Shown here piece after piece: positions 19,170 through 27,972 of a stretch of 64,000 nt of DNA. The notes under the pieces were generated by a model. The model had not been told where the DNA came from and made no database searches. It was given only the letters and a program-made list of their open reading frames with translations. This DNA comes from Companilactobacillus nantensis DSM 16982 (lineage in GTDB: Bacteria; Bacillota; Bacilli; Lactobacillales; Lactobacillaceae). A program made the position numbers and the translations under genes. The stretch is taken from contig NZ_AZFV01000006.1 in NCBI RefSeq assembly GCF_001435815.1, positions 54,275 to 118,274 on the forward strand, given 5' to 3'. Position 1 is the stretch's first letter. Every line of letters starts with the position of its first letter.

Positions 19170-20936
19170 TTAATTTTCTTTAGTACTTAAAACCGGATCG
19201 AATAATTGTAGACTAATACAATCCGTTGGTCCCAAATCAGTAATTGCTAGATCAGGGATAGCTGTGATTGGTAGAAATGTCATATAAAACATTGGATCAG
19301 CTACTTCACTACCTAGTTCACGAGCGGCTTTTAAAATACTCTTCTCTTGTTGAACTACTTCTTCGGGACTAGCTTCAGAAACAATCCCGGCAATTGGCAA
19401 TGGTAGGAAGCTTAAGACTTGTTGATCTTTAACAACAATTTGTCCACCGCCACGTTCAATTAATTCGTTAGCAGCAAAAGCCATATCATCTGCATCCACA
19501 CCCATAACAATTAAATTATTGTCATCTGGTGCTGCAGTTGAGGCCATGGCACCGGCTTGCAAGTTCCAACCTGAAGTAAAGCCGAGTGATTTATTACCGT
19601 TAATACCAAATCTTTCAATCACAGATACTAAAGCTACATCCTTAGCTGGATCAATTTGAATTGCATGATCTTTAACAGCTAATTCGACATCGCGACGTTT
19701 GCGAACAAATGGACCAACGCTCTTGATAGTTTCAACAGTGGCCGTTCCTTCAGCAATGTCTACTTGGTAAACAAAATCAGCTGCTGAAAGTTTTTCTGCT
19801 TGAACTGAATTCATAATTTCTGGTGAGTAGTTAACTTTAGTATCGGATTTTTCGGTAACTACCTTACCTTTAGAAATAACTGAGTCAATTTCAAATTGAT
19901 TCAAGTCTTCCACAAACAAAATATCGGCATCACGATTAGGCGCAATCATCCCAACTTGATCATCAATTCGATAAGCTTCGGCTGAATTGATGGTTGCCAT
20001 TTGAATCGCTGTAATTGGTGACACGCCTGCTTTGATAGCCAAACGAACGACGTGGTCCAAATGACCTAGTTCAGCAATGTCCGTGGCAGTAACATCATCA
20101 GTACAAAAGCTAACATGGCGGGCTACATTTGCTTTATTTTCAGTGATGGCACGAATATTTTCTTTCAAGAAATGCGTTACTGAAGATTCCCGAACGACAA
20201 CGTTCATACCCTTACGAGCTTTTTCCAACAATTCTTGGTGGTCATAACTTTCATGATCAACTCGCACGCCACTCATCAAATATTGATTCAATTTTTTACC
20301 ACGAGCCATTGGCGAACAACCCCAAACTGGCTTGTGAGCAGCTTTGGCATAAAGCATTGTCTTCAAAGTGTCTTCGTCGAGTTCTTGAATATCTTCACGA
20401 ACCGTTTCCCAAACACCATAAACATTGGCTTGTTTTAACAATTCTTTTTGCATATCAGAATCAATATTTTCAGCAATGGTTGATTGTGGAATCGTATACG
20501 GAGTCTTGAAAGGCGCACCCCAGAATAACTTCAAATCAGTTTGATCGATTTCTTTAAAAATTTCTGATAAACCTTTGAGACCAATTACGGAAATATATTC
20601 ATCCAAACCAGAAATAATACTAGTTGTTCCATGTGGGACAACGGCATTGGCAAAACTAGTCATACTCAACTTGCTACATTCAACGTGAATATGGCCATCA
20701 ATCATCCCAGGTACTAAGTACTTACCTTGAGCATCAATAATTTTAGTTTCTGGTCCAATATAATCAGCTACATCTTCATCGACAGCCACAATTTTGTCTT
20801 TGTAAATTGCTACTTGTGTCGGATAAATTTCTTCTGTTGATACGTTAACTAATTGTCCATTTTTGATTACTGTATCAGCTGGAATTTCAGCAGCCCCAGC
20901 GCGAATCAAATCTTTGAAATCATTCATGTCTAACAA
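19170..20936 (-). CDS. ade: Adenine deaminase
   Basis: About 588 residues. Amidohydrolase that converts adenine to hypoxanthine and ammonia (AdeC type). Metal ligands in GMIDGHIHVECSK; PHGTTSII; the lower domain has HVSFCTDDVTATDIAELGHLDHVVR. The TTG at 20936 is chosen because AGGAGG lies seven bases upstream. A longer frame to 20987 would read into the repeat element at 20971 and is not real. It works with the permease at 21393 and the deaminase at 22950 in purine salvage. Confidence 0.9.
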   Translation of the reverse strand: MLDMNDFKDLIRAGAAEIPADTVIKNGQLVNVSTEEIYPTQVAIYKDKIVAVDEDVADYIGPETKIIDAQGKYLVPGMIDGHIHVECSKLSMTSFANAVVPHGTTSIISGLDEYISVIGLKGLSEIFKEIDQTDLKLFWGAPFKTPYTIPQSTIAENIDSDMQKELLKQANVYGVWETVREDIQELDEDTLKTMLYAKAAHKPVWGCSPMARGKKLNQYLMSGVRVDHESYDHQELLEKARKGMNVVVRESSVTHFLKENIRAITENKANVARHVSFCTDDVTATDIAELGHLDHVVRLAIKAGVSPITAIQMATINSAEAYRIDDQVGMIAPNRDADILFVEDLNQFEIDSVISKGKVVTEKSDTKVNYSPEIMNSVQAEKLSAADFVYQVDIAEGTATVETIKSVGPFVRKRRDVELAVKDHAIQIDPAKDVALVSVIERFGINGNKSLGFTSGWNLQAGAMASTAAPDDNNLIVMGVDADDMAFAANELIERGGGQIVVKDQQVLSFLPLPIAGIVSEASPEEVVQQEKSILKAARELGSEVADPMFYMTFLPITAIPDLAITDLGPTDCISLQLFDPVLSTKEN

Positions 20937-20970
20937 GATAGTGCCTCCTAGTTGTAATATGCTGTGGTAT

Positions 20971-21142
20971 TCCGCCTCCAGGAACAAGAAATTTAGGTCG
21001 CTATGGGACCGCCGAAAGCCAAGGTCTTTCGGCTCGATTTTGAACCTCGCACAAATCGCGAGTTTCTAAACTCGTCCCGTGGTGTAATGGCTAAAGCCAT
21101 AACGCCACCTTCACAGCGACCTAATTTCTTGTTCCTTCCGGC
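20971..21142 (+). repeat. Cloverleaf-like structured element, copy A
   Basis: Outer stem: GGAACAAGAAATTTAGGTCG near the left end pairs with CGACCTAATTTCTTGTTCC near the right end (one bulge). Inside are hairpin 1 (arms GCCGAAAG and CTTTCGGC, loop CCAAGGT), hairpin 2 (CTCGC / GCGAG core) and hairpin 3 (ATGGC, loop TAAA, GCCAT, itself inside GTGG / CCAC). It begins CCGCCTCC and ends TTCCGGC, followed by TAGTTTATT. Lies just upstream of the adenine deaminase gene. Confidence 0.85.
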
Positions 21143-21392
21143 TAGTTTATTCGTTATTTTTGTTATGACTTACTAAATAACAAGTACTTTGGAACCTTTA
21201 ATGCTTATATATATATATCAAGTTACGGTAAACGTTTATCAAAAATAAGATTGAATTTGTAGTTATTAATCAACTAGCACATCACTTGAATTTATGACAA
21301 TTATTATTTCTGCAAGTCTTATAATTTTATAAATCTCAGTATTGAAACCAACTTTGAAACTACCTAAAACTATTCGGAAAAACCACGAAAGG
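21143..21392. other. AT-rich intergenic stretch, nothing clear
   Basis: Between element copy A and the permease stop. It holds a (TA)n run near 21209. A weak inverted repeat (ACCTAAA ... TTTAGGT, about 21362-21403) could end the permease transcript. No gene is visible. Confidence 0.3.
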
Positions 21393-22730
21393 CTATTTAG
21401 GTAAAATATTAATCGTGTAAAGCAAGATGATAAATACTACGAACAAAATGTACATAATTGGATTAATTTCTTTGCGACGTCCCGCTGCTAGCATTGTTAG
21501 TGGATATGCTAAGAACCCAAAAGCGATACCGTAAGAAATGTTATATGTCAGTGGCATCCCAACGATTGTTAAGAACGCTGGCATGGCAATTTCAAATTTG
21601 CTCCAATCGATTTCTTTCATTGACTGAGCCATTAAAATACCAACAATAATCAAGACTGGTGCTGTAACGTTTGAAGTAACGACGGTTAATAGTGGTGAGA
21701 AGAACATTGCTAAGGCGAACAAAACGCCGACTACTAGTGAAGTTAAACCTGTTCGACCACCGATAGCAATTCCGGCACTTGATTCAACATATGCGGCTGT
21801 TGGTGTTGTCCCCATAACAGCACCGCCAAGCATTGAAATTGAATCTGCCATTAAAGCACCACCGATACGTGGCATTTTGTTATCTTTCATAAAGCCAGCT
21901 TGTGATGCTAAACCAATCAAAGTACCTGCTGTATCAAAGAAAGCAACTAATAAGAAAATCAACACGACTGCCCACAATTGTGGCTGACTAATATCGCCTA
22001 AGTGCGCAACCCCTACTCCAAATGTTGGTTTCATACTAGGAATCGAAGAAATAATGTGACTTGGTAATGGAATCAGTTTCGTAACTAAGCCCAAAATAGT
22101 TGTTAAAACCATTCCGATAAAGATAGAACCAGGAACTTTTTTAGCCATCAAGAAAGCTGTCACGACTAAGCCAAAAATTGTTAACCATGTTGTTGGAACT
22201 GTTAATGAACCCATTTCAACAAGTGTTGATTTACTACCAACAATTAAGCCACCACCTTGGAAACCGACAAAGGCGATAAAAATACCAATACCGGCGGCCA
22301 TGGCTAATTTCAAATCATGTGGAATTGCATCAATGACAATTTCACGTAATTTAACGAGTGAGAGAATCAAGAACAAGACACTGGAAATGAAAACTCCAGC
22401 CATCGCTGTTTGCCAAGGAATCCCCATGGCTAAAACAACTGAGTAAGTGAAAAAGGCGTTATCACCTAATCCTGGTGCAATTGCAATTGGATAGTTGGCT
22501 AAAACGGCCATTAAAACTGATCCTAAAATTGCTGATAAAGCTGTGGCTGTAAAAACAGCTCCTTTGTTCATTCCCGCGTCACCCAAAACTTGCGGATTAA
22601 CAAACAAAATATAAGCCATCGAAACAAAAGTCGTTAGTCCCGCTAAAACTTCACGGCGAACAGTTGTACCGTTAGCTTGCAAATGAAATAATTTCTCAAT
22701 AAAACTTTTTTGCCCCATTGGTGCATCCAT
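21393..22730 (-). CDS. NCS2-family purine permease
   Basis: 445 residues with about 12-13 hydrophobic segments. Matches the AzgA-like branch of the NCS2 (nucleobase/cation symporter-2) family: GLTTFVSMAYILFVNPQVL near the N-terminus, ANYPIAIAPGLGDNAFFTY, FFDTAGTLIGLASQAG and ESSAGIAIGGRTGLTSLVV. These carry adenine, guanine or hypoxanthine with protons. Next to adenine deaminase, so adenine/hypoxanthine uptake is likely. A good ribosome-binding site (AAGGAG) precedes the ATG at 22730. Confidence 0.9.
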   Translation of the reverse strand: MDAPMGQKSFIEKLFHLQANGTTVRREVLAGLTTFVSMAYILFVNPQVLGDAGMNKGAVFTATALSAILGSVLMAVLANYPIAIAPGLGDNAFFTYSVVLAMGIPWQTAMAGVFISSVLFLILSLVKLREIVIDAIPHDLKLAMAAGIGIFIAFVGFQGGGLIVGSKSTLVEMGSLTVPTTWLTIFGLVVTAFLMAKKVPGSIFIGMVLTTILGLVTKLIPLPSHIISSIPSMKPTFGVGVAHLGDISQPQLWAVVLIFLLVAFFDTAGTLIGLASQAGFMKDNKMPRIGGALMADSISMLGGAVMGTTPTAAYVESSAGIAIGGRTGLTSLVVGVLFALAMFFSPLLTVVTSNVTAPVLIIVGILMAQSMKEIDWSKFEIAMPAFLTIVGMPLTYNISYGIAFGFLAYPLTMLAAGRRKEINPIMYILFVVFIILLYTINILPK

Positions 22731-22777
22731 GATAATTAATCTCCTTTGTGCTGAGCATATCGCTCGTTTACAAATGG

Positions 22778-22806
22778 ATTATCTCAAATTTGAAATATAA
22801 TATCAA
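22778..22806 (-). promoter_or_regulatory. Promoter of the purine permease
   Basis: Minus strand: -35 TTGATA, 17-base spacer, -10 GATAAT. About 50 bases before the permease start. A PurBox-like AGACGAACAAT lies just upstream (minus strand, near 22850), single and imperfect. Confidence 0.55.
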
Positions 22807-22949
22807 GAAAAATGCGATTGTTTATTTGCTAATATCGGTATATTGTTCGTCTTTTATAAAAATATTTCTATTCCAAACGGTTGATTATTCGTTTTAAGCT
22901 TGTTATTCTTAACAATATAAAAATAAAGTTGATTAAGGAGTTAATCATT

Positions 22950-23969
22950 TTGTTGCCTAAAACAATTACTAGAGAATTCATTGAAGGCTTACCTAAAGCC
23001 GAACTTCACTTACATTTGGAAGGAACCCTCGAACCCGAATTGAAATTGAAGTTAGCACAAAAAAACGGGGTTGATATTGGTCAAACTACAATTGAAGACG
23101 TCCGCAAGTCATATGATTATGATTCACTGGCATCATTTTTAGCTGTTTATTATCCAGGGATGAACGTGCTTCAAACTGAAGATGACTTTTATCAATTAGC
23201 TTTAGAATATTTGAAAAAGGCTAAGTTAAATGGCGTTCGCCACGTTGAAATGTTCTTTGACCCTCAAGCTCATTTAACACGTGGGATAGCTTTTGAAACA
23301 TTTATCAAAGGTTATCACCGTGCTTGTGTTGATGCTGCCGCTTTTAATGTTGATGCACACTTAATCATGTGCTTCTTACGTGATATGCCAGTTAAATCGG
23401 CTAATGAAGTTCTGGAAATGGCTAAACCTTACCGTGATATGATTTTAGGCATTGGTTTAGATTCCGATGAACATCACAATCCTCCATTGAAATTTGCTCG
23501 TCCATATAGCGACGCTGCCAGTCAGGGTTACCACACAACCATGCACGCTGATATCGACCAGGTTGATTCCATTGAACATATTAAACAGGCGCTAGAAATT
23601 ATTGAGGTTGACCGTTTGGACCATGGAACAAATATCGTCGAAAACCAAGATTTAGTTGATTGGGTAAATCAAAAACAATTGGGATTGACGAGTTGTCCAT
23701 TATCCAATGGTTTTGTTACTAACGATATGAAGGGTAAAAAAATCGTTGAATTGATGGAACAAGGCGTTAAAGTTTCGATTAATTCTGATGATCCAGCTTA
23801 CTTTGGTGGTTATATTGCTGATAACTACGAAGCTTTGGCTAAAAAATATAATTTGACTGCTGCACAATTGGTTACTTTTGCTAAGAATTCTTTTGAAACT
23901 TCTTGGATCAGTGATTTTCAAAAGGAAACTTATCTTAAAGAGATTGATGAGTTTGTTGAGAAATTTTAA
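22950..23969 (+). CDS. Adenosine/adenine deaminase-family protein with altered active site
   Basis: About 340 residues, adenosine-deaminase superfamily. Metal-binding HLH is in ELHLHLEGT (His20, His22), then RLDHGTNI and NSDDPAYFGG, all as in Add. The normally conserved HAGE motif (third metal His plus proton-shuttling Glu) reads H-A-D-I-D at 199-203, so the Glu position holds Ile with Asp next to it. It is a purine or purine-derivative deaminase, but the substrate should not be assumed to be adenosine. The TTG start at 22950 has AAGGAG nine bases upstream; there is no ATG with a ribosome-binding site. Confidence 0.8.
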   Translation: MLPKTITREFIEGLPKAELHLHLEGTLEPELKLKLAQKNGVDIGQTTIEDVRKSYDYDSLASFLAVYYPGMNVLQTEDDFYQLALEYLKKAKLNGVRHVEMFFDPQAHLTRGIAFETFIKGYHRACVDAAAFNVDAHLIMCFLRDMPVKSANEVLEMAKPYRDMILGIGLDSDEHHNPPLKFARPYSDAASQGYHTTMHADIDQVDSIEHIKQALEIIEVDRLDHGTNIVENQDLVDWVNQKQLGLTSCPLSNGFVTNDMKGKKIVELMEQGVKVSINSDDPAYFGGYIADNYEALAKKYNLTAAQLVTFAKNSFETSWISDFQKETYLKEIDEFVEKF

Positions 23970-23981
23970 ATTTTAAGAAAT

Positions 23982-24033
23982 AAAAAACACGCGTGAATTT
24001 GGTCAATAATAATGACCTGATTCACGCGTGTTT
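23982..24033. terminator. Intrinsic terminator
   Basis: AACACGCGTGAAT / ATTCACGCGTGTT long stem with an inner GGTCA / TGACC stem, right after the adenosine deaminase-family gene. Confidence 0.75.
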
Positions 24034-24076
24034 CATCGTTTTTATGTTAAATTGTTATTTTAATTTTTATATAACT

Positions 24077-24210
24077 AAAAAACTGTTACAGAAAGAAGAG
24101 TGAATAAATTCTAGTGCATATGGAATTTATTCATTCTTATTTGCTGTACTTTATAAGAGTAATCAAGTTTATGAAAGAACCAGAATACTATCTGTAACAG
24201 TGGTTTTTTA
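24077..24210. repeat. Structured inverted-repeat region
   Basis: Outer arms ACTGTTACAG and CTGTAACAGT are 100 bases apart, flanked by A6 on the left and T6 on the right. They enclose a strong hairpin (GAGTGAATAAATTC / GAATTTATTCATTC, loop of 11). It could be a large two-way terminator, a small RNA or a small non-coding mobile remnant. No frame is coding. Confidence 0.45.
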
Positions 24211-24241
24211 TCTATCTTTAATGCTTATAATAGATTTTACA

Positions 24242-24796
24242 TTAATTTTGTTTGTACCAAATTTCATGGGTAGTGTTCGATTCCAAAGAATTACCATTAA
24301 GGGTATACGTTGTGCTCCCACTTCTATTCACAGAATTACCATATTCTTTATAAGTAATAGTGACTTGATTTCCACTAATATTAGCAACACTATAATAATA
24401 ACCATACGTGTCATTTCCAATATCATTGGCAAAGGTATCAACAAAGAATCTAAGATCTGATCTATCACTTATCCATGTTCCATATAAATCATCTTTAGTT
24501 ACAACTGAAGTAGCTGGTCCATCATAGTCAGTTTCTGAAGCTTTAACATATTCGTATGTAGCAACTTGATACATTTTTTCATTATTAATAATCTTTGTTT
24601 CTCCAACCTTCCATGCTGTATGTGGTCCCAAAGCACGGTTTGTTACCAAATTACCTTGTGGATTGTAGATTCTAACAATATTACTACGTGTAGTTGTAAT
24701 TCCTGCCGCTGATACATTTGTAATGTTACTGAATGCCCCGATTGAAACTGCCGCGAATCCCGCAATAATAAGACTACCTATAGTACTTTTTCTCAT
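24242..24796 (-). CDS. Secreted SLAP-domain protein
   Basis: 184 residues. Signal peptide (about 1-30, ending VSAAG), one SLAP repeat (about 32-88, VTNRALGPHTAWKVGE ... MYQVATYEYVKAS). A C-terminal beta-rich domain follows (about 100-184, starting LYGTWISD and ending HEIWYK), resembling small lipocalin-like modules but not firmly identified. Third SLAP protein of the window, separate from the pair at 4.3-6 kb. Confidence 0.7.
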   Translation of the reverse strand: MRKSTIGSLIIAGFAAVSIGAFSNITNVSAAGITTTRSNIVRIYNPQGNLVTNRALGPHTAWKVGETKIINNEKMYQVATYEYVKASETDYDGPATSVVTKDDLYGTWISDRSDLRFFVDTFANDIGNDTYGYYYSVANISGNQVTITYKEYGNSVNRSGSTTYTLNGNSLESNTTHEIWYKQN

Positions 24797-25104
24797 AATG
24801 TTCTCTCCTTTTTATACATACATATGCCTAAATCAGTTTCATTATATATATACAGTTGTATATTTACAAGATGATTTTTTAAATTTTGCTGATAACATTT
24901 TCTCAATGAACTACTTTTAAATCTCAATATCCACATCATAATTACTAAATCAAAATAGATTATTTTCAACTACTCATTCCGACACATTGATGTACATACA
25001 TTTATTTTTATGAAATTAAACATATATGTGGTAACCTTTCATAGATACAAGAGTTGCATTACTATTGAAATTACAAATAACATCAACTGATTGGAGGAAA
25101 TTTA

Positions 25105-25416
25105 ATGCTTGAAGAAATCGGTAAAATAATTCGTAAACAAAGAAAAAATCTTAATATGACCATTGAACAATTAGCCGAAAAATCTGGTTCATCTCCCAGT
25201 TTAATTTCAATAATTGAACGTGGAAAACTGGACAATATCAAAATCCAAAAGCTAAACAGCATTGCACTTGCTCTTAATTTACAGTTATCTGATTTCTTTC
25301 TAAACAAAAACTTACAAGATCCCGACACATTAAATTTGCTCAACTATCTATCTACTCTTCCAGAAGATAAGCGTCGAGATCTAGCCAAATTAATTATGAG
25401 AATCAAGAATTTATAA
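25105..25416 (+). CDS. XRE-family transcriptional regulator
   Basis: 103 residues. Cro/C1-type HTH at about 8-62 (IRKQRKNLNMTIEQLAEKSG, then SPSLISIIERGKLD). C-terminal helical part includes LSTLPEDKRRDLAKLIMRI, a SinR-like oligomerisation segment. Strong ribosome-binding site (GGAGG). It overlaps the convergent small gene by six bases. Target unknown. Confidence 0.75.
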   Translation: MLEEIGKIIRKQRKNLNMTIEQLAEKSGSSPSLISIIERGKLDNIKIQKLNSIALALNLQLSDFFLNKNLQDPDTLNLLNYLSTLPEDKRRDLAKLIMRIKNL

Positions 25417-25635
25417 ATCATATTTTTTTATAATCGACCATGCAATTTGTTCAATTGTGTGGTCTTTTTTTAAACTCTTAAATTCATCATCTAATTGAAT
25501 CGGATTCGGTAAATGTTGAAGCGTTAAAATATCAAAACTATGAAAATCTACTCTTCTATTGCTTAATTCATAAATAGAAAATTTTAAATCCTGTAGTTTT
25601 TTCATATTCTTAAAAATGTCATCTTCCGCCTTCAT
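25411..25635 (-). CDS. Small hypothetical protein
   Basis: 74 residues, unrecognised, charged and helical, no membrane segment. A GGGGGGA ribosome-binding site stands five to six bases before the ATG. Convergent with the XRE regulator, the last codons overlapping, so the two messages may interfere. Possibly a partner of that regulator; no motif proves it. Confidence 0.45.
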   Translation of the reverse strand: MKAEDDIFKNMKKLQDLKFSIYELSNRRVDFHSFDILTLQHLPNPIQLDDEFKSLKKDHTIEQIAWSIIKKYDL

Positions 25636-25741
25636 AAAATCCCCCCGAAAATATAACTTATTACAAAAATCACTTTAGCACCTTCGTGTGACACATTTTG
25701 ACGTATAAAGGATAAATAAAAAAAAATATATTTTTATACGA

Positions 25742-25777
25742 AAAAAAGGCCAACTCTAATTGAGTGGACCTTTTTTT
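25742..25777. terminator. Bidirectional intrinsic terminator
   Basis: AAAAAGGCCAACTC / GAGTGGACCTTTTT stem with A- and T-runs on both sides, 28 bases beyond the yitT stop. Confidence 0.7.
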
Positions 25778-25804
25778 CACTTTAAAAAAAATTCGAAAAA
25801 CCAT

Positions 25805-26698
25805 TTAATGTTTCAGTAAGTTAACGTGATATTTTTTCCGTTCATAACTAAATCCTGCACCGATAACTTCATGTGCATCAAGTACCGTCACAAAAGCTTT
25901 ATCATCAACCGATTTAATTACCTGCTTTAACTGCGGAACTTCCCGCGGTTGGACCATCAAATAAATGACCTGCTTTTTGTCATTATTGTAGCCACCCTCA
26001 GCGTTCAAAAGTGTCCAGCCACGATCCAATGTAATATCAATTAATTGCGTAATTTCTTTATACTGGTCGGAAATAATGAACACGGCTTTAGCGCGATTAG
26101 GACCTTCTTGAACTAAATCAATCATTCTTGCTAGTAAGTAACTAACAATTAACGAATACATAATATGGTAAAAATCCAAATATGATAGCGATAAAAATAA
26201 TACCATGTAATCCATAATCATGATGCCTTTACCAGACGACACGCCGAAACTCGACTGCCCGACACGTGCGATGATATCACTACCACCAGTGGTGCCATTG
26301 AAGCGGAAAACTATCCCAATACCGAGACCAGATAAAACTCCAGCTGCTAGGGATGCCAGCAACAAATCATGTCTTAATGGCAATGGAGCAATGATTGTTT
26401 GATGAGACCACAATATTAGGAATAATGACAAGCAAACCGTTCCATAAAGTGTATAGAACATCACCCGTTTCCCCAAGTATCTGAAACCAATTAAAATTAG
26501 TGGGATATTAAGAATTAAGGTACTGATACCAGGATTAATGTGGAAGAAATAGCGAATAATCAAGGTGATACCACTCAGGCCCCCATCAGCTAAACCATTG
26601 GGAATGGAGATCATATCTAGACTGAAGGCATAAATGGCACAGCCTAGGGTTATCATTAATAGTTCTAAACTATTATATTTGGTCCATTTTAGTTTCAT
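25805..26698 (-). CDS. YitT-family membrane protein
   Basis: 297 residues. Five to six membrane segments (about 12-200) with the YitT hallmarks IPNGLADGGLSGITLI and FRFNGTTGGSDIIARV, followed by a cytoplasmic DUF2179 domain (about 215-290, VFIISDQYKEITQLI ... VIGAGFSYERKK). Proposed transporters of unknown substrate. Divergent from the WYL regulator. Confidence 0.85.
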   Translation of the reverse strand: MKLKWTKYNSLELLMITLGCAIYAFSLDMISIPNGLADGGLSGITLIIRYFFHINPGISTLILNIPLILIGFRYLGKRVMFYTLYGTVCLSLFLILWSHQTIIAPLPLRHDLLLASLAAGVLSGLGIGIVFRFNGTTGGSDIIARVGQSSFGVSSGKGIMIMDYMVLFLSLSYLDFYHIMYSLIVSYLLARMIDLVQEGPNRAKAVFIISDQYKEITQLIDITLDRGWTLLNAEGGYNNDKKQVIYLMVQPREVPQLKQVIKSVDDKAFVTVLDAHEVIGAGFSYERKKYHVNLLKH

Positions 26699-26973
26699 GT
26701 TTTTGCCCCTCCAATATAATAATTTTTGTTATTAATTATAGTGTATACTTAAATATTTTTTTACTGTGGCATTAGCAACTGAATTAAGAGTTACTTAATG
26801 TAAAGCACATACCTTTTATTGTAATTGTTTTATTATGAAAAAACGTTATGTTAGTTAGAAAATTTTGGCATCAATAGTTGAAACGTCATAATATGTCGCG
26901 TAAAAATACTATAGTATTCATATTGAATAAGAAGAAAACAAAAATTCGATGGCTCCCCTCAGGAGGAATAACT

Positions 26974-27915
26974 ATGAGTGTAAATGATCGTGTTGCTTCA
27001 ATGTTCATCCGTATGATACAAGGCGAAACACTTTACCTTAAAGATGAGGAAACTCGCTATGATGTCAAAGGTAGAACTATTGAGCGCTATATAAAATCTA
27101 TTCGAGAATATATCGAAGATAGTGATGTGAACTTAAATTTTGTCACCAAGACTAATCCCCCTCGCTATTGCATCACTAAAAATACCGATATCCCATTTGA
27201 AGAAATCCTAGCATTACTAAAAATAGTCATTGGTACTCGTTCCTTTAACAAAGCTGAATTTGCTCAACTGCGTAATCGACTTCTGAGTCAATTATCAAAA
27301 GAAGACCGTAACAAAGCCATTCAACTAACCAATAGTACCGTTGCAAAATATGTACCAGTTGAATCTAAATACAATTTATTAGGACGTATCAACGATTTCT
27401 CAAATTATATTAATGACCACCTGACAATTGATTATAAATATCACAGTAGTTCTGGACTCGTACGCCAAGGACTGGCACTACCTATAAGTATTTATTTCGA
27501 CACCTTTTATTTCTATGTTGTCATGTACAATGAAGAATCAAACCAGAGTTTTCCCTACCGTCTGGATCGATTTGAAGAATATGCTGCATCAAAAGCCGAC
27601 AAAATCAAAATGCCACGCCAATTAAAAAAGGACGATGGCTCAGAACGAAATAATACTTACTTGTTGAGCTATGGTAATAAAGTTAACTTTGAATTTTATT
27701 ATTCCGGCTATCCCCAAACAGCCCTCGACCGATTACCAGATTCCAAGATAAAACAAACGCTTGATAATGAAGTCCTTATTGAAGGCAATGCCTATACTCA
27801 AGGACTAGTTTTGTGGATTATGAGTCAAGGTTCAAGAGTCCGCGTTAAATCACCAGTCTCACTCGTCAATGCTGTAAAGGATGAGTTAGAGAAGACATTA
27901 CGATATTACGAATAA
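26974..27915 (+). CDS. WYL-domain transcriptional regulator
   Basis: About 313 residues. N-terminal winged-helix-like region, then a WYL-type domain (about 165-235: LTIDYKYHSSSG ... RQGLALPISIYFDTFYFYVVMY) and a WCX-like C-terminal part. Such proteins regulate in response to nucleic-acid or nucleotide ligands. AGGAGG lies seven bases before the ATG at 26974, so the longer frame from 26878 is rejected. Convergent with the exporter at 27965. Confidence 0.75.
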   Translation: MSVNDRVASMFIRMIQGETLYLKDEETRYDVKGRTIERYIKSIREYIEDSDVNLNFVTKTNPPRYCITKNTDIPFEEILALLKIVIGTRSFNKAEFAQLRNRLLSQLSKEDRNKAIQLTNSTVAKYVPVESKYNLLGRINDFSNYINDHLTIDYKYHSSSGLVRQGLALPISIYFDTFYFYVVMYNEESNQSFPYRLDRFEEYAASKADKIKMPRQLKKDDGSERNNTYLLSYGNKVNFEFYYSGYPQTALDRLPDSKIKQTLDNEVLIEGNAYTQGLVLWIMSQGSRVRVKSPVSLVNAVKDELEKTLRYYE

Positions 27916-27916
27916 A

Positions 27917-27972
27917 AATAACACATTAGGAATATGGGAATTTTACATCCCTTATTCCAATGTGTTATTTAT
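27917..27972. terminator. Bidirectional intrinsic terminator
   Basis: AATAACACATT / AATGTGTTATT long hairpin with an internal GGAAT / ATTCC stem and A/T runs, between convergent WYL and MFS genes. Confidence 0.75.

Noticed and set aside
18940..19183. Short frames on both strands with similar peptides
   Set aside because: They are the two arms of a palindrome read from both sides, not genes.
20937..20987. N-terminal extension of adenine deaminase
   Set aside because: It reads into repeat element A; the ribosome-binding site supports TTG at 20936.
20971..21142. Repeat elements as integron attC sites
   Set aside because: The folded shape is suggestive, but I see no attC core boxes, no integrase and no cassette layout.
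22731..22880. Purine riboswitch upstream of the permease
   Set aside because: The leader lacks the conserved aptamer core; only a promoter and a weak PurBox-like sequence are visible.
25757..25765. ATTGAGTGG match to the guaA 3' end
   Set aside because: Only nine bases, opposite orientation, and explained by the terminator stem at 25742.
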